NCBI GenBank assembly: GCA_003216815.1
Contig: QCIG01000004.1
Location: 30,540 to 94,539, forward strand
DNA length: 64,000 bases
Direction of reading: 5' to 3'
Source of the DNA: Prochlorococcus sp. AG-402-K14
Lineage (GTDB): Bacteria > Cyanobacteriota > Cyanobacteriia > PCC-6307 > Cyanobiaceae
Shown in pieces: positions 38,382 through 47,988 of the stretch; within the stretch, counting starts at the first letter, position 1, and each line of letters starts with the position of its first letter. The notes under the pieces were generated by a model that did not search any database, was not told where the DNA came from, and saw nothing but the letters and a program-made list of their open reading frames with translations. The position numbers and the translations under genes are program-made.

Positions 38382-39410
38382 ATGGAATCCGAAGAAAATC
38401 TATCTCCAGAAAAACAAAATTCTAAAAAGACTATTTCTGCTGAAAATTCCTCACCAGTTGAACTTCCAACTAAAACTGATGAAGAGGAAAAAGCTAAATC
38501 ACCGAATATCAATATCCCAGGAAACAATGAAAATATTTCCAACCCAGAGATACATTCATTAATTAGTCTAGCCCTTAAAGAACTTCAACTTTCCCGTGAG
38601 AAATTAGAAAAAGAATTAGAAGAACTTGCGCAAAAGAAAGTACAAATTGAGACAGAACTTAAGAGCTCATTCTCAGGTCAATCTGACGCTATTGCTAGAA
38701 AGGTTAAAGGTTTTCAGGAATATTTAACTGGGGCCTTGCAAGATTTAGCTCAATCGGCAGAACAATTAGAGCTTGTTGTACCACCAGTAATAGTTAAGCC
38801 ATCCCCCCTTGATGAAAACAAAAACATAGAGACTTCTAAAGAGCAAGAGGTTATCCATGCTGTTTCTGAGACTTTCAAACCTGATGAAAATTTAATAAGA
38901 AGATGTTTTAGTCAATTTCTAGCACAACCCGATTTCTACGCAGAGCCCTGGAAACTTAGAAGAAGTCTTGAGGATAATGATATTGAAATGCTTGAAGATT
39001 GGTTCTTTAGCATGGGAGGGAGAGGCGCTCAACCAAGTAGAGGAAGTAGATCAAAGAATGCTTTAGTTGCAGCAGGTATTATTGCAATCTTAGGTGAATT
39101 ATATGGCGAACAATTTCAAACTTTGGTTTTAGCGACTCAGCCAGAGCGACTTGGGGAATGGAGAAGATGCCTCCAAGATGCCCTAGGTCTTAACAGGGAA
39201 GATTTCGGACCAAACAGCGGTATAGTGCTTTTCGAGCGACCTGATGGACTTATAGAAAGAGCAGATCGACTAGAAGAAAGAGGCGAATTGCCTTTGATAA
39301 TTATTGATGCAGCTGAGATGAATGTAGAAATTCCCATTCTTCAGTTTCCTATATGGCTAGCTTTTGCAGGTAGTCCCAATGAGATTTTTGAAGAAGATGA
39401 ATTATTATAA
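38382..39410 (+). CDS. DUF3086 family protein with coiled coil
   Basis: The first ~55 of its 342 residues are polar and probably disordered. They are followed by a strong coiled coil (about residues 63-105, LQLSREKLEKELEELAQKK). A conserved C-terminal domain (about 160-340) carries QFLAQPDFYAEPWKLRRSLE, DWFFSMGGRGAQPSRG and WLAFAGSPNEIFEEDEL. The family is restricted to cyanobacteria and has no known function. It lies between the DUF3119 gene and plsY on the same strand. Confidence 0.88.
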   Translation: MESEENLSPEKQNSKKTISAENSSPVELPTKTDEEEKAKSPNINIPGNNENISNPEIHSLISLALKELQLSREKLEKELEELAQKKVQIETELKSSFSGQSDAIARKVKGFQEYLTGALQDLAQSAEQLELVVPPVIVKPSPLDENKNIETSKEQEVIHAVSETFKPDENLIRRCFSQFLAQPDFYAEPWKLRRSLEDNDIEMLEDWFFSMGGRGAQPSRGSRSKNALVAAGIIAILGELYGEQFQTLVLATQPERLGEWRRCLQDALGLNREDFGPNSGIVLFERPDGLIERADRLEERGELPLIIIDAAEMNVEIPILQFPIWLAFAGSPNEIFEEDELL

Positions 39411-39430
39411 AAATTGCTATCGAAATTATT

Positions 39431-40027
39431 TTGAATCTATTAGTTCTATTTTTAGGATATTTATTTGGATCTTTGCCTAGTGGTTATTTAGCTGGAAGAA
39501 TTGCTAAAGGAGTTGATATTCGCTCATTAGGTTCTGGCTCTACAGGAGCAACAAATGTTTTGAGACATATTGGGAAACGAGCAGCCATCACAGTATTTCT
39601 TTTAGATGTTTTTAAAGGAGTTTTATCTATTTTATTAGCAAAATATTTTCTGCTAAATGATGCATGGCAAGTTTCTGTAGGCCTAGCAACTTTAATTGGT
39701 CACATTTGGCCTGTTTGGTTGAATTGGCATGGTGGAAAGGCAGTAGCAACTGGTTTAGGGATATTTCTTGGACTTTCATGGGAAGTTGGACTTGCCACTT
39801 TTGGTTGCTTCCTATTAGTAATTAGCATATTTAGGATAGTTTCATTAGCTAGTGTTAGTGCTGCATTTGCTCTACCTTTAATAATGTTTTTAAGTTTTAA
39901 TAATTCAAGTATTTCTCTACCATATTTAGTAATTTCATTATTAGCCATGACTTTAGTAATTTGGAGACATAGAGAAAATATAATTAGACTAATTAAAGGG
40001 AAAGAGCCAAAGCTTGGTCAAAAATAA
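39431..40027 (+). CDS. plsY: Acyl-phosphate:glycerol-3-phosphate acyltransferase PlsY
   Basis: PlsY makes lysophosphatidate from acyl-phosphate in the inner membrane, the first acylation of phospholipid synthesis. The 198-residue polytopic protein has the three family motifs: GYLFGSLPSGYLAGR, IRSLGSGSTGATNVLR and HGGKAVATGLG. The start is TTG at 39431, directly before the first hydrophobic segment. It is the last gene of a plus-strand run and converges with pyrF, with 3 bases between. Confidence 0.95.
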   Translation: MNLLVLFLGYLFGSLPSGYLAGRIAKGVDIRSLGSGSTGATNVLRHIGKRAAITVFLLDVFKGVLSILLAKYFLLNDAWQVSVGLATLIGHIWPVWLNWHGGKAVATGLGIFLGLSWEVGLATFGCFLLVISIFRIVSLASVSAAFALPLIMFLSFNNSSISLPYLVISLLAMTLVIWRHRENIIRLIKGKEPKLGQK

Positions 40028-40030
40028 AGC

Positions 40031-40756
40031 TCAAATATAAACCTTATTACAAAAGCTTCTGAACATATAGGCAGGATCCTTTGATTGAGTAATTGCCCTA
40101 CCGATGACTAATTTCGATGCTCCACTCTTAAGAGCTTCAGATACATCTGAGACCCTAGATTGATCGTTTACATCTGAATCTAATGAACGGATTCCTGGAG
40201 TCACTAACTCGAAAGTCTCAGGATAAAGATCACGAAGTAACTTTACTTCTCTAGGGCTACAGACACATCCTGCCAATCCAGAATTCGAGGCAATCTTTGC
40301 AAGATGAATAACACGTTGATCTATTGCTTGATCAACTAATAGATCACGAAAAAAATCTTCTTGAGTCCAACTAGTTAAAATTGTTATTCCCAAGAGTTTT
40401 GGTGGCCTTACATTAACTTTAGCCGCTCCTTCTTGAGCAGCTTCATTAGCCATTTTTAGAGCCTTCATTCCTGAGCAAGTATGCAATGAAATAAATTCAG
40501 CTCCAGTTTGTGATGCTCCAAAACATGCTCTAGCAACTGTGGTAGGAATATCATGAAATTTAAGATCTAAAAATATTTTTTTTCCCTTATCTCTTAAAAT
40601 CGATAAGATGTCAGGTCCTTCGCTAACAAATAATTCTAAGCCAACCTTAACCCATATAACTTCAGGAATTTTTTCAATTAGATTTAAAACATTATTCTTA
40701 TCCATTCCATCTAAGGCGATAATTATTTTTTCACTTGGATTATTTACATTCATCAT
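40031..40756 (-). CDS. pyrF: Orotidine 5'-phosphate decarboxylase
   Basis: PyrF converts OMP to UMP. The Lys-Asp tetrad is in IFLDLKFHDIPTTVARA; IIALDGMDKNNVLNLIE opens the barrel and LVTPGIRS with KLVIGRAITQSKDP closes the phosphate site. The open frame begins with TTG at 40768, but adjacent ATGs at 40756 and 40753 give the normal N-terminus; 40756 is used here. The upstream tyrS stop is 8 bases before that ATG, so the two are one transcript. Confidence 0.95.
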   Translation of the reverse strand: MMNVNNPSEKIIIALDGMDKNNVLNLIEKIPEVIWVKVGLELFVSEGPDILSILRDKGKKIFLDLKFHDIPTTVARACFGASQTGAEFISLHTCSGMKALKMANEAAQEGAAKVNVRPPKLLGITILTSWTQEDFFRDLLVDQAIDQRVIHLAKIASNSGLAGCVCSPREVKLLRDLYPETFELVTPGIRSLDSDVNDQSRVSDVSEALKSGASKLVIGRAITQSKDPAYMFRSFCNKVYI

Positions 40757-40764
40757 AAAATTAA

Positions 40765-42012
40765 TCAACCTGAAACACGAAGAAATTTTTTCTTTCCTAC
40801 TTGCAAGATTTTTCCTATCACATCATTTGGAGTTTGAAACTCTAAATTAGGATCTAGAATCTTTTCTCCATCAATTCTGACTCCCCCTCCAAGAATCTGT
40901 CTTCTAGCTTCACTACTACTTGTACACAATTCCATCTTACTAAATAAATAAAAGGCTTTAGCTGGAAAGCTTATTTTTGAGATAGAGGCTTCTGGTATTT
41001 CTTCAAGAGAATCTTTGGTTCCTAAAACTAACTTTTGAGAGTTAGATTGAGCTTTCTTTGCAGCTTCGTCTCCTTTAAAGTTAGATGTTATTTTTAAAGC
41101 CATCAATTTTTGAACTTCTCTTGGATTTGAACTTAAATCATTTATACTTTCATTAGTTAATAAATTTAAATAACTATAAACTAATTTATCTGGAACTTTT
41201 TCTAATTTTGAATACATAGATAATGGATCTTCATTTATCCCTACAAAATTATCTAAACTTTTACTCATTTTCTGAGTACCATCTAACCCCACTAAAATAG
41301 GTAATAACATTCCAAATTGAGGCTTCTGTCCAAAAGCTCTCTGCAAATCTCTTCCCATAGCAATATTAAATTTCTGGTCAGTTCCACCTAGTTCTAAATC
41401 AGAATTGATTGCGACTGAATCATATCCTTGAAGAAGTGGATAAAGAAATTCATGAAGAGATATTGGAATACCTGATTTGTATCGATTACTAAAATCTTCC
41501 TTTGCAAGCATTTGACCGACTGTTGAATTAGATAAAAGTTCTATAACTTTAGATAAATTAAGGTTTTCAAGCCACTCACTATTCCTTCTAATTTCTAAAC
41601 GACCAGGAGTTGAGAAATCAAGCAATGAATATTTAGGCTCTTTACCAAGACCTAATTGTTCAAGATAATTAATTGCATTTGATTCAACTTCATCTTTTTC
41701 AAGCTGAATTCTAGTTTTACTCTTACCAGTTGGGTCTCCAATCCTTGCGGTAAAATCTCCAATTATAAGCACTGCAGTATGACCAGCATCTTGAAAAGCT
41801 CTTAATTTTCTAAAAAGAATACTATGACCAAGATGAATATCAGTACCTGTTGGATCAATACCAAGTTTTATACGCAAAGGTTTTTTTTCAATCAATGAAA
41901 GTTCTAATCTTTTTATAAAACTTTGATCTGAATCTTCAGAATTATTGCAAGGGAAAAGATCTTCTAATCCTCTAGAAATCCATTCTGGTAATGCATTTAA
42001 TTTATCTGACAT
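40765..42012 (-). CDS. tyrS: Tyrosyl-tRNA synthetase
   Basis: This class-I synthetase charges tRNA-Tyr. The HIGH-type motif is in [15 protein letters not shown] and the KMSKS loop is intact in [30 protein letters not shown] is the typical tyrosine-site segment. The C-terminal 60 residues form an S4 RNA-binding domain ([18 protein letters not shown]). At 415 residues it is of the longer TyrRS type. It lies upstream of pyrF on the minus strand. Confidence 0.96.
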   Translation of the reverse strand: MSDKLNALPEWISRGLEDLFPCNNSEDSDQSFIKRLELSLIEKKPLRIKLGIDPTGTDIHLGHSILFRKLRAFQDAGHTAVLIIGDFTARIGDPTGKSKTRIQLEKDEVESNAINYLEQLGLGKEPKYSLLDFSTPGRLEIRRNSEWLENLNLSKVIELLSNSTVGQMLAKEDFSNRYKSGIPISLHEFLYPLLQGYDSVAINSDLELGGTDQKFNIAMGRDLQRAFGQKPQFGMLLPILVGLDGTQKMSKSLDNFVGINEDPLSMYSKLEKVPDKLVYSYLNLLTNESINDLSSNPREVQKLMALKITSNFKGDEAAKKAQSNSQKLVLGTKDSLEEIPEASISKISFPAKAFYLFSKMELCTSSSEARRQILGGGVRIDGEKILDPNLEFQTPNDVIGKILQVGKKKFLRVSG

Positions 42013-42038
42013 AATAAAAATATTTTAGAAGTTTAAAA

Positions 42039-42356
42039 TCATTTATCCAATTCTGATTTCATTCGTTCCAACGTTTTATTCATTTGATCAAACATCTGGT
42101 CAGGTGTAATTCCAAATTGACCTAACTGCGTTTTCAACTGTTCGACTGTCATTTTTGCCTGAAAATCTTCTGAAAGCTCAAATCGTTTCATAAAAACTTT
42201 ATACCTCTCCATTAATTTTTCCATAGTATCAATAAACATTACTTTCCCTTCTCTATCAAATTTCCCATAATCAGAACCTAATTGCATCAGATTCTGATAA
42301 TCAGTGAAAAGTTTTTTTGCTTCTTCCTGAACAATTTCAGATTCAAAAAAACTCAT
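42039..42356 (-). CDS. DUF1825 family protein
   Basis: This 105-residue, helical, highly charged soluble protein is conserved in cyanobacteria and of unknown function. The FFESEIVQEEAKKLFTDYQ start and the KLMERYKVFMKRFELSEDF middle are typical, and the C-terminal helix FDQMNKTLERMKSELDK may dimerise. It lies 26 bases upstream of tyrS on the same strand and is probably cotranscribed with it. The start is ATG at 42356. Confidence 0.88.
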   Translation of the reverse strand: MSFFESEIVQEEAKKLFTDYQNLMQLGSDYGKFDREGKVMFIDTMEKLMERYKVFMKRFELSEDFQAKMTVEQLKTQLGQFGITPDQMFDQMNKTLERMKSELDK

Positions 42357-42452
42357 ATCTTAAACTCCATTTGATAACTCAATTGATTGATTTTGAATTT
42401 AACGATTTTTAATTATTATATCACTTAAATCTTGAATTAGGGTAACCAATCC

Positions 42453-42483
42453 TTACACAAAAGCATGTGCTTAGGGAGTGTAA
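42453..42483. other. Structured element in the 324-base gap before the GIY-YIG-like gene
   Basis: An outer stem TTACAC/GTGTAA encloses an inner stem AAGCA/TGCTT. The remaining part of the gap (42357-42680) has no convincing ORF; one frame starting at ATG 42519 is only 15 codons long. The element sits upstream of two divergent genes (DUF1825 leftwards, GIY-YIG-like rightwards) and could be an operator or part of a small RNA. Confidence 0.35.
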
Positions 42484-42680
42484 ATAACCATACCACTAGA
42501 AAATATTAATCATTACTCATGTCAGGGAAAGACCTAATGGCTAAAGAAAAATCCTTTTTCATTTGATCTTTTCAAGCTAAATTCAAACTGTTCTACATTA
42601 AAATAATATAAAGCTATGTTATTATGCGATAAAAGATTAATCGAAAATTATCCTTTAATTTACCTTTAGCCTTTCTAAAA

Positions 42681-43280
42681 ATGAAAGAATTCGAACGGCA
42701 ATATAATTTATTTAACAACAATGATGTCAATTTTTCAAATAAAAATCTTTTTCAAGAAATAAATATTGAGAAAAATGTAATTAAGCAATGGCAAGAAAAA
42801 ATCATTCAACATCAATCTCCCATTTTTAAATACGGTTATAAAAGTTTAAACCAACCATCATTATTTGAATCTAATTCTGAAGAAGTAAGCAAAATCTTTA
42901 ATCCAATAGAACTTACTCCTTTGCCTTTAAGTTTTTGGAGATGGCCACAAACGATACATCAGGGGCCAGCAATTTATTTTGTAATGGATGAGATGATCAA
43001 TCCTAAAGAGAATATTGTTTTATATATTGGAGAAACAATTTCCGCAGAAAAAAGGTGGAAAGGCGAACATGACTGCAAGAATTACCTTTCAAATTATGCC
43101 GAAACTCTGCAGAAAGCCAATCTAACGACAAAGCTGAATATTCGTTTTTGGCTTGATGTACCAATAGAAACAAAAAAAAGAAGGCAATTAGAACAAAAGC
43201 TTATTCAAACCTGGCTTCCACCGTTCAACAAAGAGACAAGGGGAATTTGGGCAACACCATTTACATCTATAATCACTTAG
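42681..43280 (+). CDS. GIY-YIG-like nuclease domain protein
   Basis: This 199-residue protein has an unknown ~90-residue N-terminal region followed by a domain that reads like a GIY-YIG nuclease: GPAIYFV at 95-101, LYIGET at 114-119, then Arg125 and His130 in KRWKGEH, Glu171 in LEQKLIQ and Asn183 in PPFNKE. The first motif lacks the usual Gly-Ile-Tyr but keeps the Tyr, and the Arg and Glu positions needed for metal-dependent cleavage are present. Homing, repair or restriction roles are possible; none can be assigned. It is a single gene, not next to any mobile element. Confidence 0.7.
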   Translation: MKEFERQYNLFNNNDVNFSNKNLFQEINIEKNVIKQWQEKIIQHQSPIFKYGYKSLNQPSLFESNSEEVSKIFNPIELTPLPLSFWRWPQTIHQGPAIYFVMDEMINPKENIVLYIGETISAEKRWKGEHDCKNYLSNYAETLQKANLTTKLNIRFWLDVPIETKKRRQLEQKLIQTWLPPFNKETRGIWATPFTSIIT

Positions 43281-43317
43281 AAAAAATTGTTATTATTCAT
43301 ACAAGCACAAAAATTAA

Positions 43318-44805
43318 ATGCAATTCTCAGCAGTCTCCAAAGAAATTAACGAATGGTCAGGGACAGTATTAATTGCTGGGGTTTTGGAAGAAACAAATGA
43401 AATTCAACTCAATTCATTTAAGACCCTAATAAAAGAATCTCTTTTGATCCAAAGGTTTAATCAAGAAAAGTTTGAAGGGAAAAAAAATCAGAAATTATCA
43501 ATTGAAATTTTAGAAGGACAAATTAAAAGAATAATATTTGTAGGTTTAGGCAAGGCCGAAAATCTTCTACTTAATGATTTACGAAAAGCCGCTTCGATTG
43601 GAACTCGTCAAGTTTTAGGTCATGAAAAAAAATTAGGCATATTTTTCCCTTGGGATGCATTTGATCAATCCTTAGCTGCAATAGCAGTTGGTGAAGCAAT
43701 TAAATTGACTTCCATCCAAGATCTTAGATTCAAATCAGAACCAAAGGAAAAAACTTCAATCGAGGAAGTTGAATTCATAGGATTAGGGCAGAAAGCAGCC
43801 AAATTAGCAATTGCTGAAATAAATCCAATTTGCGAAGGAGTGAAGTTTGCAAGAGAACTTGTATCAGCTCCTCCCAACTTTCTCACTCCATCTAAATTAG
43901 CGACGGAGGCCGAAAAACTTGCAACTGATTATGCTCTAGATTTAAAAATTCTTGATAAAAAAGATTGCGAAGATGAAGGAATGGGAGCTTATTTAGCAGT
44001 TGCCAAAGGATCAGATTTGGAACCAAAATTTATACATTTAAAATATTCTCCTAAAATCGTTAAAAATAAAATTGTATTAATTGGTAAAGGCTTAACTTTT
44101 GACTCCGGTGGTTACAACTTAAAAGTAGGTGCTTCTCAAATAGAAAAAATGAAATATGACATGGGTGGAAGTGCTGCTGTGCTGGGAGCAGCAAGAACGA
44201 TAGCTGAACTCAAACCAAACAACATCGAAGTTAATTTTATAGTTGCTGCTTGCGAAAATATGATTAATGGCTCTGCCTTACACCCTGGAGATATAGTCAA
44301 AGCTTCAAATGGGAAAACCATCGAAGTAAACAATACTGATGCAGAGGGACGATTAACACTAGCGGATGCTTTAGTTTATGCATGCAAACTTGAACCTAAC
44401 GCAATCGTCGATCTAGCAACTCTTACTGGTGCATGCGTTATTGCATTAGGAGATGAAATAGCAGGATTATGGACTGACAATGATCAGCTCTCAGAACAAT
44501 TAACTCAAGCCGCGAGCGAAGCTGGAGAGGGGATTTGGAGGATGCCAATGCAAGATTCATACAAATCTGGAATTAAATCATCTATTGCTGATTTACAAAA
44601 CACAGGCCCTAGAGCAGGAGGATCAATTACTGCAGCCTTGTTTCTCAAAGAATTTGTAAACTCAAGTATTCCATGGGCTCACATTGATATAGCAGGTACA
44701 TGTTGGACTGAAAAAGATAGAGATATAACTCCTAAGGGTGCAACTGGTTATGGAGTTAGAATGTTAGTTAATTGGATAAAAGAATTGAGTTTTAAATCCA
44801 ATTAA
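43318..44805 (+). CDS. pepA: Leucyl aminopeptidase (M17)
   Basis: PepA is a hexameric two-zinc aminopeptidase. The zinc and catalytic residues are in IGKGLTFDSGGYNLK, the MGGSAAVLGAARTIAEL segment and the signature NTDAEGRLTLADALVYA; LATLTGACVIALG follows. The N-terminal 170 residues are the non-catalytic M17 domain. At 495 residues it is normal. The start is ATG at 43318, 37 bases after the GIY-YIG-like gene, so the two may share a message. Confidence 0.96.
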   Translation: MQFSAVSKEINEWSGTVLIAGVLEETNEIQLNSFKTLIKESLLIQRFNQEKFEGKKNQKLSIEILEGQIKRIIFVGLGKAENLLLNDLRKAASIGTRQVLGHEKKLGIFFPWDAFDQSLAAIAVGEAIKLTSIQDLRFKSEPKEKTSIEEVEFIGLGQKAAKLAIAEINPICEGVKFARELVSAPPNFLTPSKLATEAEKLATDYALDLKILDKKDCEDEGMGAYLAVAKGSDLEPKFIHLKYSPKIVKNKIVLIGKGLTFDSGGYNLKVGASQIEKMKYDMGGSAAVLGAARTIAELKPNNIEVNFIVAACENMINGSALHPGDIVKASNGKTIEVNNTDAEGRLTLADALVYACKLEPNAIVDLATLTGACVIALGDEIAGLWTDNDQLSEQLTQAASEAGEGIWRMPMQDSYKSGIKSSIADLQNTGPRAGGSITAALFLKEFVNSSIPWAHIDIAGTCWTEKDRDITPKGATGYGVRMLVNWIKELSFKSN

Positions 44806-44874
44806 TATATTCAAAAATAAAATTAAGATTATGATAATGATGATTTCACTTTTTAATAAAATCTAAAATTAATA

Positions 44875-45486
44875 TTATTTACTATATTCTCCCCAAACTT
44901 TTTTTAGTCTATTATCTCTACCACAACTCGTTCTATAGAAATTATACCTAAGTGGATTTTTAATAGCATAATCTTGATGATATTTCTCAGCAATCCAAAA
45001 AGTTTTTGATTTTAGTATTTCAACTTGTAATTGGTCTAAAGGTACATTTAAGGCTTTAGAAATACTTTCTTGACTTTCTTTAGCCTCACGTTCTTGTTCT
45101 TGATTAGATGTAAAAATAACAGGCTGATATGAATTCCCTCTATCGCAAAATTGTCCATTACCATCAAAAGGATCTATATTAATCCAATAGCTATCAAGTA
45201 GATCTGGATAGCTAATTATATCAGAATTAAAAATTACTTTCACAACCTCTTGATGACCAGTATGATTTTCATAAGTAGGATTAATAATATCTCCTCCTGA
45301 GTATCCACTATCTGCTGAGACGACTCCATCAAGTTTCTCAAGATCATGCTCTAAACACCAAAAGCAACCTCCTGCAAAAATCGCTTCTTGAGATTCTGCA
45401 AATCCTTTCAATGGACAAAAAATTAATATCTGAAAAAGGATACAAAATGCTATTATTAGTCTGGATAAATTAGTCATAAGGATCAT
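44875..45486 (-). CDS. msrA: Exported peptide methionine-S-sulfoxide reductase MsrA
   Basis: MsrA reduces methionine-S-sulfoxide in proteins. The active-site cysteine is in FAGGCFWCLEHDLEKLDGV, and YENHTGHQEVVKVIF is the substrate site. The enzyme has 203 residues because of an N-terminal signal segment (LIIAFCILFQILIFCPLKGFA), so it should act in the periplasm or thylakoid lumen rather than the cytoplasm. It is the last gene of the lipid-A/outer-membrane operon and overlaps lpxB by 4 bases (ATGA). Confidence 0.94.
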   Translation of the reverse strand: MILMTNLSRLIIAFCILFQILIFCPLKGFAESQEAIFAGGCFWCLEHDLEKLDGVVSADSGYSGGDIINPTYENHTGHQEVVKVIFNSDIISYPDLLDSYWINIDPFDGNGQFCDRGNSYQPVIFTSNQEQEREAKESQESISKALNVPLDQLQVEILKSKTFWIAEKYHQDYAIKNPLRYNFYRTSCGRDNRLKKVWGEYSK

Positions 45487-46658
45487 TTAACTACTAAATC
45501 CAGAATATCCTTAGATGCTCGATCTGTAACTCCTGGCTTACCTAATTTATCTCTCAATTTTTCATAACCATTAATTATATCTTGCCTGGTAGAAACATCT
45601 TCAATGATTTGCATTGCAGAATTAAAGATTCTTTCAGCTTTAAAATCCTCTTGTACAAACTCTGGTATTAACTTTTTATTTAAGAGAAGATTAACTGGAG
45701 AAATATATTTAACATTAAATCTTAAGAAATATCTTGCAAAAAAAGCAGTAACTCTACTTACTTTATATCCAACGATTTGTGGAACGGAGTTTAAAGCCAA
45801 TTCCATATTAATTGTTCCAGATTTGGACAAAGCCATATAAGCGGCAGAAAATAAAAAAGGCTTTAATTTATCAACTTCATTTGATGAGACAACTCTTCCA
45901 TTTAATCCATATTTATTAAAGGATTGATTTAAGATTGCATCAAATTCCTTTAATCCAGATGGTATAAAAATAATTATTTTAGGATCTTTTTCCTGAAGAA
46001 GTTTAGCAGCTTGAAGCAAAGTAGGTAAAATATATTTAAGCTCTTGTTTTCGAGAAGCAGGAATTATAAGAAGAAGTTTCTTGTCGGGAGTCAAACCTAT
46101 CTTTTTCAATGATTCTTCTCTACTAGGAATATTTCTATAGAAGTCCAACATTGGGTGACCCACGAAGTTCACATTCCCTCCCTTATTTGAGTAAAATTTT
46201 GCTTCTTCTTCAAAGATAGCTAAGATTTTATCAGTGAAATTAATGAGGTCGGTTGTACCGGAATCACCTAATCTCCATGCCCATTCCTGAGGCGCAATAT
46301 AATAAATTATTGGAATATTAGGAAAAGTTTTTTTTACTTTTAACCCAAGTCGAATATTTGGACCCATATAGTCTATTAAAACAACTGCATCAGGAGGAGA
46401 ATAACTTAAATAATTATCAATTTTTGATTGTGCATTTAAAGTTGGCAAAACATAAGGAAGTGCTTCTAAAAAGCCAATTGCACCTATCGAAGAAGTATTA
46501 GATATTAATTCTGCCCCTGCTTCTCTCATCCTTTCACCACCAAGGGCAAAAATATCTAATTTAATTTTTCTTTTTTCTGCATTATTTTTCAAAGCCTTTA
46601 TTAATAAACTTCCCTGCAGGTCACCAGAAACCTCACCAGTACTTATCAATAAGTTCAT
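45483..46658 (-). CDS. lpxB: Lipid-A-disaccharide synthase
   Basis: LpxB joins UDP-diacylglucosamine and lipid X to form the lipid A disaccharide. The 391-residue GT-B protein has the motifs STGEVSGDLQGS, IDYMGPNIRLGLKVKK, YYIAPQEWAWR, NVNFVGHPMLDF and the donor-site KSGTINMELAL. It sits between lpxA (3 bases upstream) and msrA (overlap). The start is ATG at 46658. Confidence 0.96.
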   Translation of the reverse strand: MNLLISTGEVSGDLQGSLLIKALKNNAEKRKIKLDIFALGGERMREAGAELISNTSSIGAIGFLEALPYVLPTLNAQSKIDNYLSYSPPDAVVLIDYMGPNIRLGLKVKKTFPNIPIIYYIAPQEWAWRLGDSGTTDLINFTDKILAIFEEEAKFYSNKGGNVNFVGHPMLDFYRNIPSREESLKKIGLTPDKKLLLIIPASRKQELKYILPTLLQAAKLLQEKDPKIIIFIPSGLKEFDAILNQSFNKYGLNGRVVSSNEVDKLKPFLFSAAYMALSKSGTINMELALNSVPQIVGYKVSRVTAFFARYFLRFNVKYISPVNLLLNKKLIPEFVQEDFKAERIFNSAMQIIEDVSTRQDIINGYEKLRDKLGKPGVTDRASKDILDLVVK

Positions 46659-46661
46659 TAT

Positions 46662-47516
46662 TTAATTAGTTGAAATTAAAGAAGGCATTATTCCTCTTCG
46701 TCCCTTTCCAATAGAGAGTTCGATAAATTCACATAACCTTGCTGAAGACTGAAGCAAATCCTCTTTCCTTGCCATTCTCAGACCATCAGAGATTACATAG
46801 TCAGATTTAAATAATAAATTCCAAACTCTTTTCAATTGTAAATATTCTTCCTTCTTATCTTTATCTAAATTTTTTCTTTTAATTCCAACTTTATTTAGTC
46901 CTCGCATCCGTCCAGGATGACCTTCCGCTAAGCAAAATGGTGGAACATCTCTATCAACTCTTGTCATGCCTCCAACCATAGCTAAATAACCAATATGGAC
47001 AAATTGATGTATTCCTAAACAACCTCCAATAACAGCTCTATCTTCAACAACAACATGACCTGCAATTTGAACGCTATTAGCTATAACTACATTGTTTCCT
47101 ATTTCACAATTATGTCCTAAATGTGAATAGGCCATTAATAAATTTTGATTCCCAACTATAGTTTTTTCCCCTTTAAAGGTAGCCCTATTAATAGTTACAC
47201 ATTCTCTAAAAGTATTATTATCTCCAATTAATACATCAGTAAAATCTCCTTTATACTTCAAATCTTGAGGTTCTAACCCAATACAAGCCCCAGGAAAAAT
47301 CTTATTATTTGATCCTATTTTCACCTTCCCTTCAATAATTACATTTGGTCCTATCCAAGTATTGGGACCTATAATCACATCAGGGCCAATTACAGCCCCT
47401 GAGCCAACATACACACCTGCTTCAAGTTCAGCTTTCGAGGAAACATCTGCAAAATCATGAATATTAACTTTATTTTCTCCTATTAAATTTTCAGAAGATT
47501 CAATTTCACTCATCAT
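46662..47516 (-). CDS. lpxA: UDP-N-acetylglucosamine O-acyltransferase
   Basis: LpxA puts the first hydroxy-acyl chain on UDP-GlcNAc. The protein is mostly left-handed beta helix built of hexapeptide repeats (GVYVGSGAVIGPDVIIGPNTWIG and similar). LMAYSHLGHNCEIGN carries the catalytic histidine region, and the C-terminal helical domain begins at LNKVGIKRKNL. A TTG at 47528 would overlap fabZ; two tandem ATGs at 47516 and 47513, right after the fabZ stop, are better starts. Length about 284 residues. Confidence 0.95.
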   Translation of the reverse strand: MMSEIESSENLIGENKVNIHDFADVSSKAELEAGVYVGSGAVIGPDVIIGPNTWIGPNVIIEGKVKIGSNNKIFPGACIGLEPQDLKYKGDFTDVLIGDNNTFRECVTINRATFKGEKTIVGNQNLLMAYSHLGHNCEIGNNVVIANSVQIAGHVVVEDRAVIGGCLGIHQFVHIGYLAMVGGMTRVDRDVPPFCLAEGHPGRMRGLNKVGIKRKNLDKDKKEEYLQLKRVWNLLFKSDYVISDGLRMARKEDLLQSSARLCEFIELSIGKGRRGIMPSLISTN

Positions 47517-47517
47517 T

Positions 47518-47976
47518 TCAATCCACAAGAGAGAACATCAAATCTCCAGAGCAAACCAATTGGTCATCTACTTTTGCTTCTCCCCTAACCTTCCCAAATC
47601 TCTTCCTTTTGATGCTTATCAACTCACACGATATTACTAATTGATCCCCAGGGACCACTGGACGCCTAAAACGAACTGAATCAATACCTGCAAAGACAAA
47701 AAGTCCTTTTGGAAGATCAGGCATTTGCGAAACAATCAAACCACCTACCTGAGCCATTGCTTCAACTATTAGAACACCTGGCATCAAAGGTCTTTCAGGG
47801 AAATGGCCTTGAAATTGAGGTTCATTAAGGGTGACGTTTTTTATTGCCACCGCTTTCTTTCCTTCGTCATGTTCTATCACTCTGTCAACAAGCGCAAAAG
47901 GGTATCTATGTGGCAAGAGCCCCATAATTTGCTCGCTATTTAAAACGAGAGGCTGGGAAGAAGAAATGTCAGTCAA
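47518..47976 (-). CDS. fabZ: 3-hydroxyacyl-ACP dehydratase FabZ
   Basis: FabZ dehydrates beta-hydroxyacyl-ACP in fatty-acid elongation and competes with LpxA/LpxC for the shared hydroxyacyl precursors, which explains the common operon. The hot-dog fold motifs are [14 protein letters not shown], the catalytic [20 protein letters not shown] (His and Glu), and a C-terminal [13 protein letters not shown]. At 152 residues it is normal. It lies between lpxC and lpxA on the minus strand. Confidence 0.97.
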   Translation of the reverse strand: MTDISSSQPLVLNSEQIMGLLPHRYPFALVDRVIEHDEGKKAVAIKNVTLNEPQFQGHFPERPLMPGVLIVEAMAQVGGLIVSQMPDLPKGLFVFAGIDSVRFRRPVVPGDQLVISCELISIKRKRFGKVRGEAKVDDQLVCSGDLMFSLVD

Positions 47977-47988
47977 AATAAGATTTAA

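Noticed and set aside
42519..42566. 15-codon ORF in the gap before the GIY-YIG-like gene
   Set aside because: Too short to support, with no conserved features.
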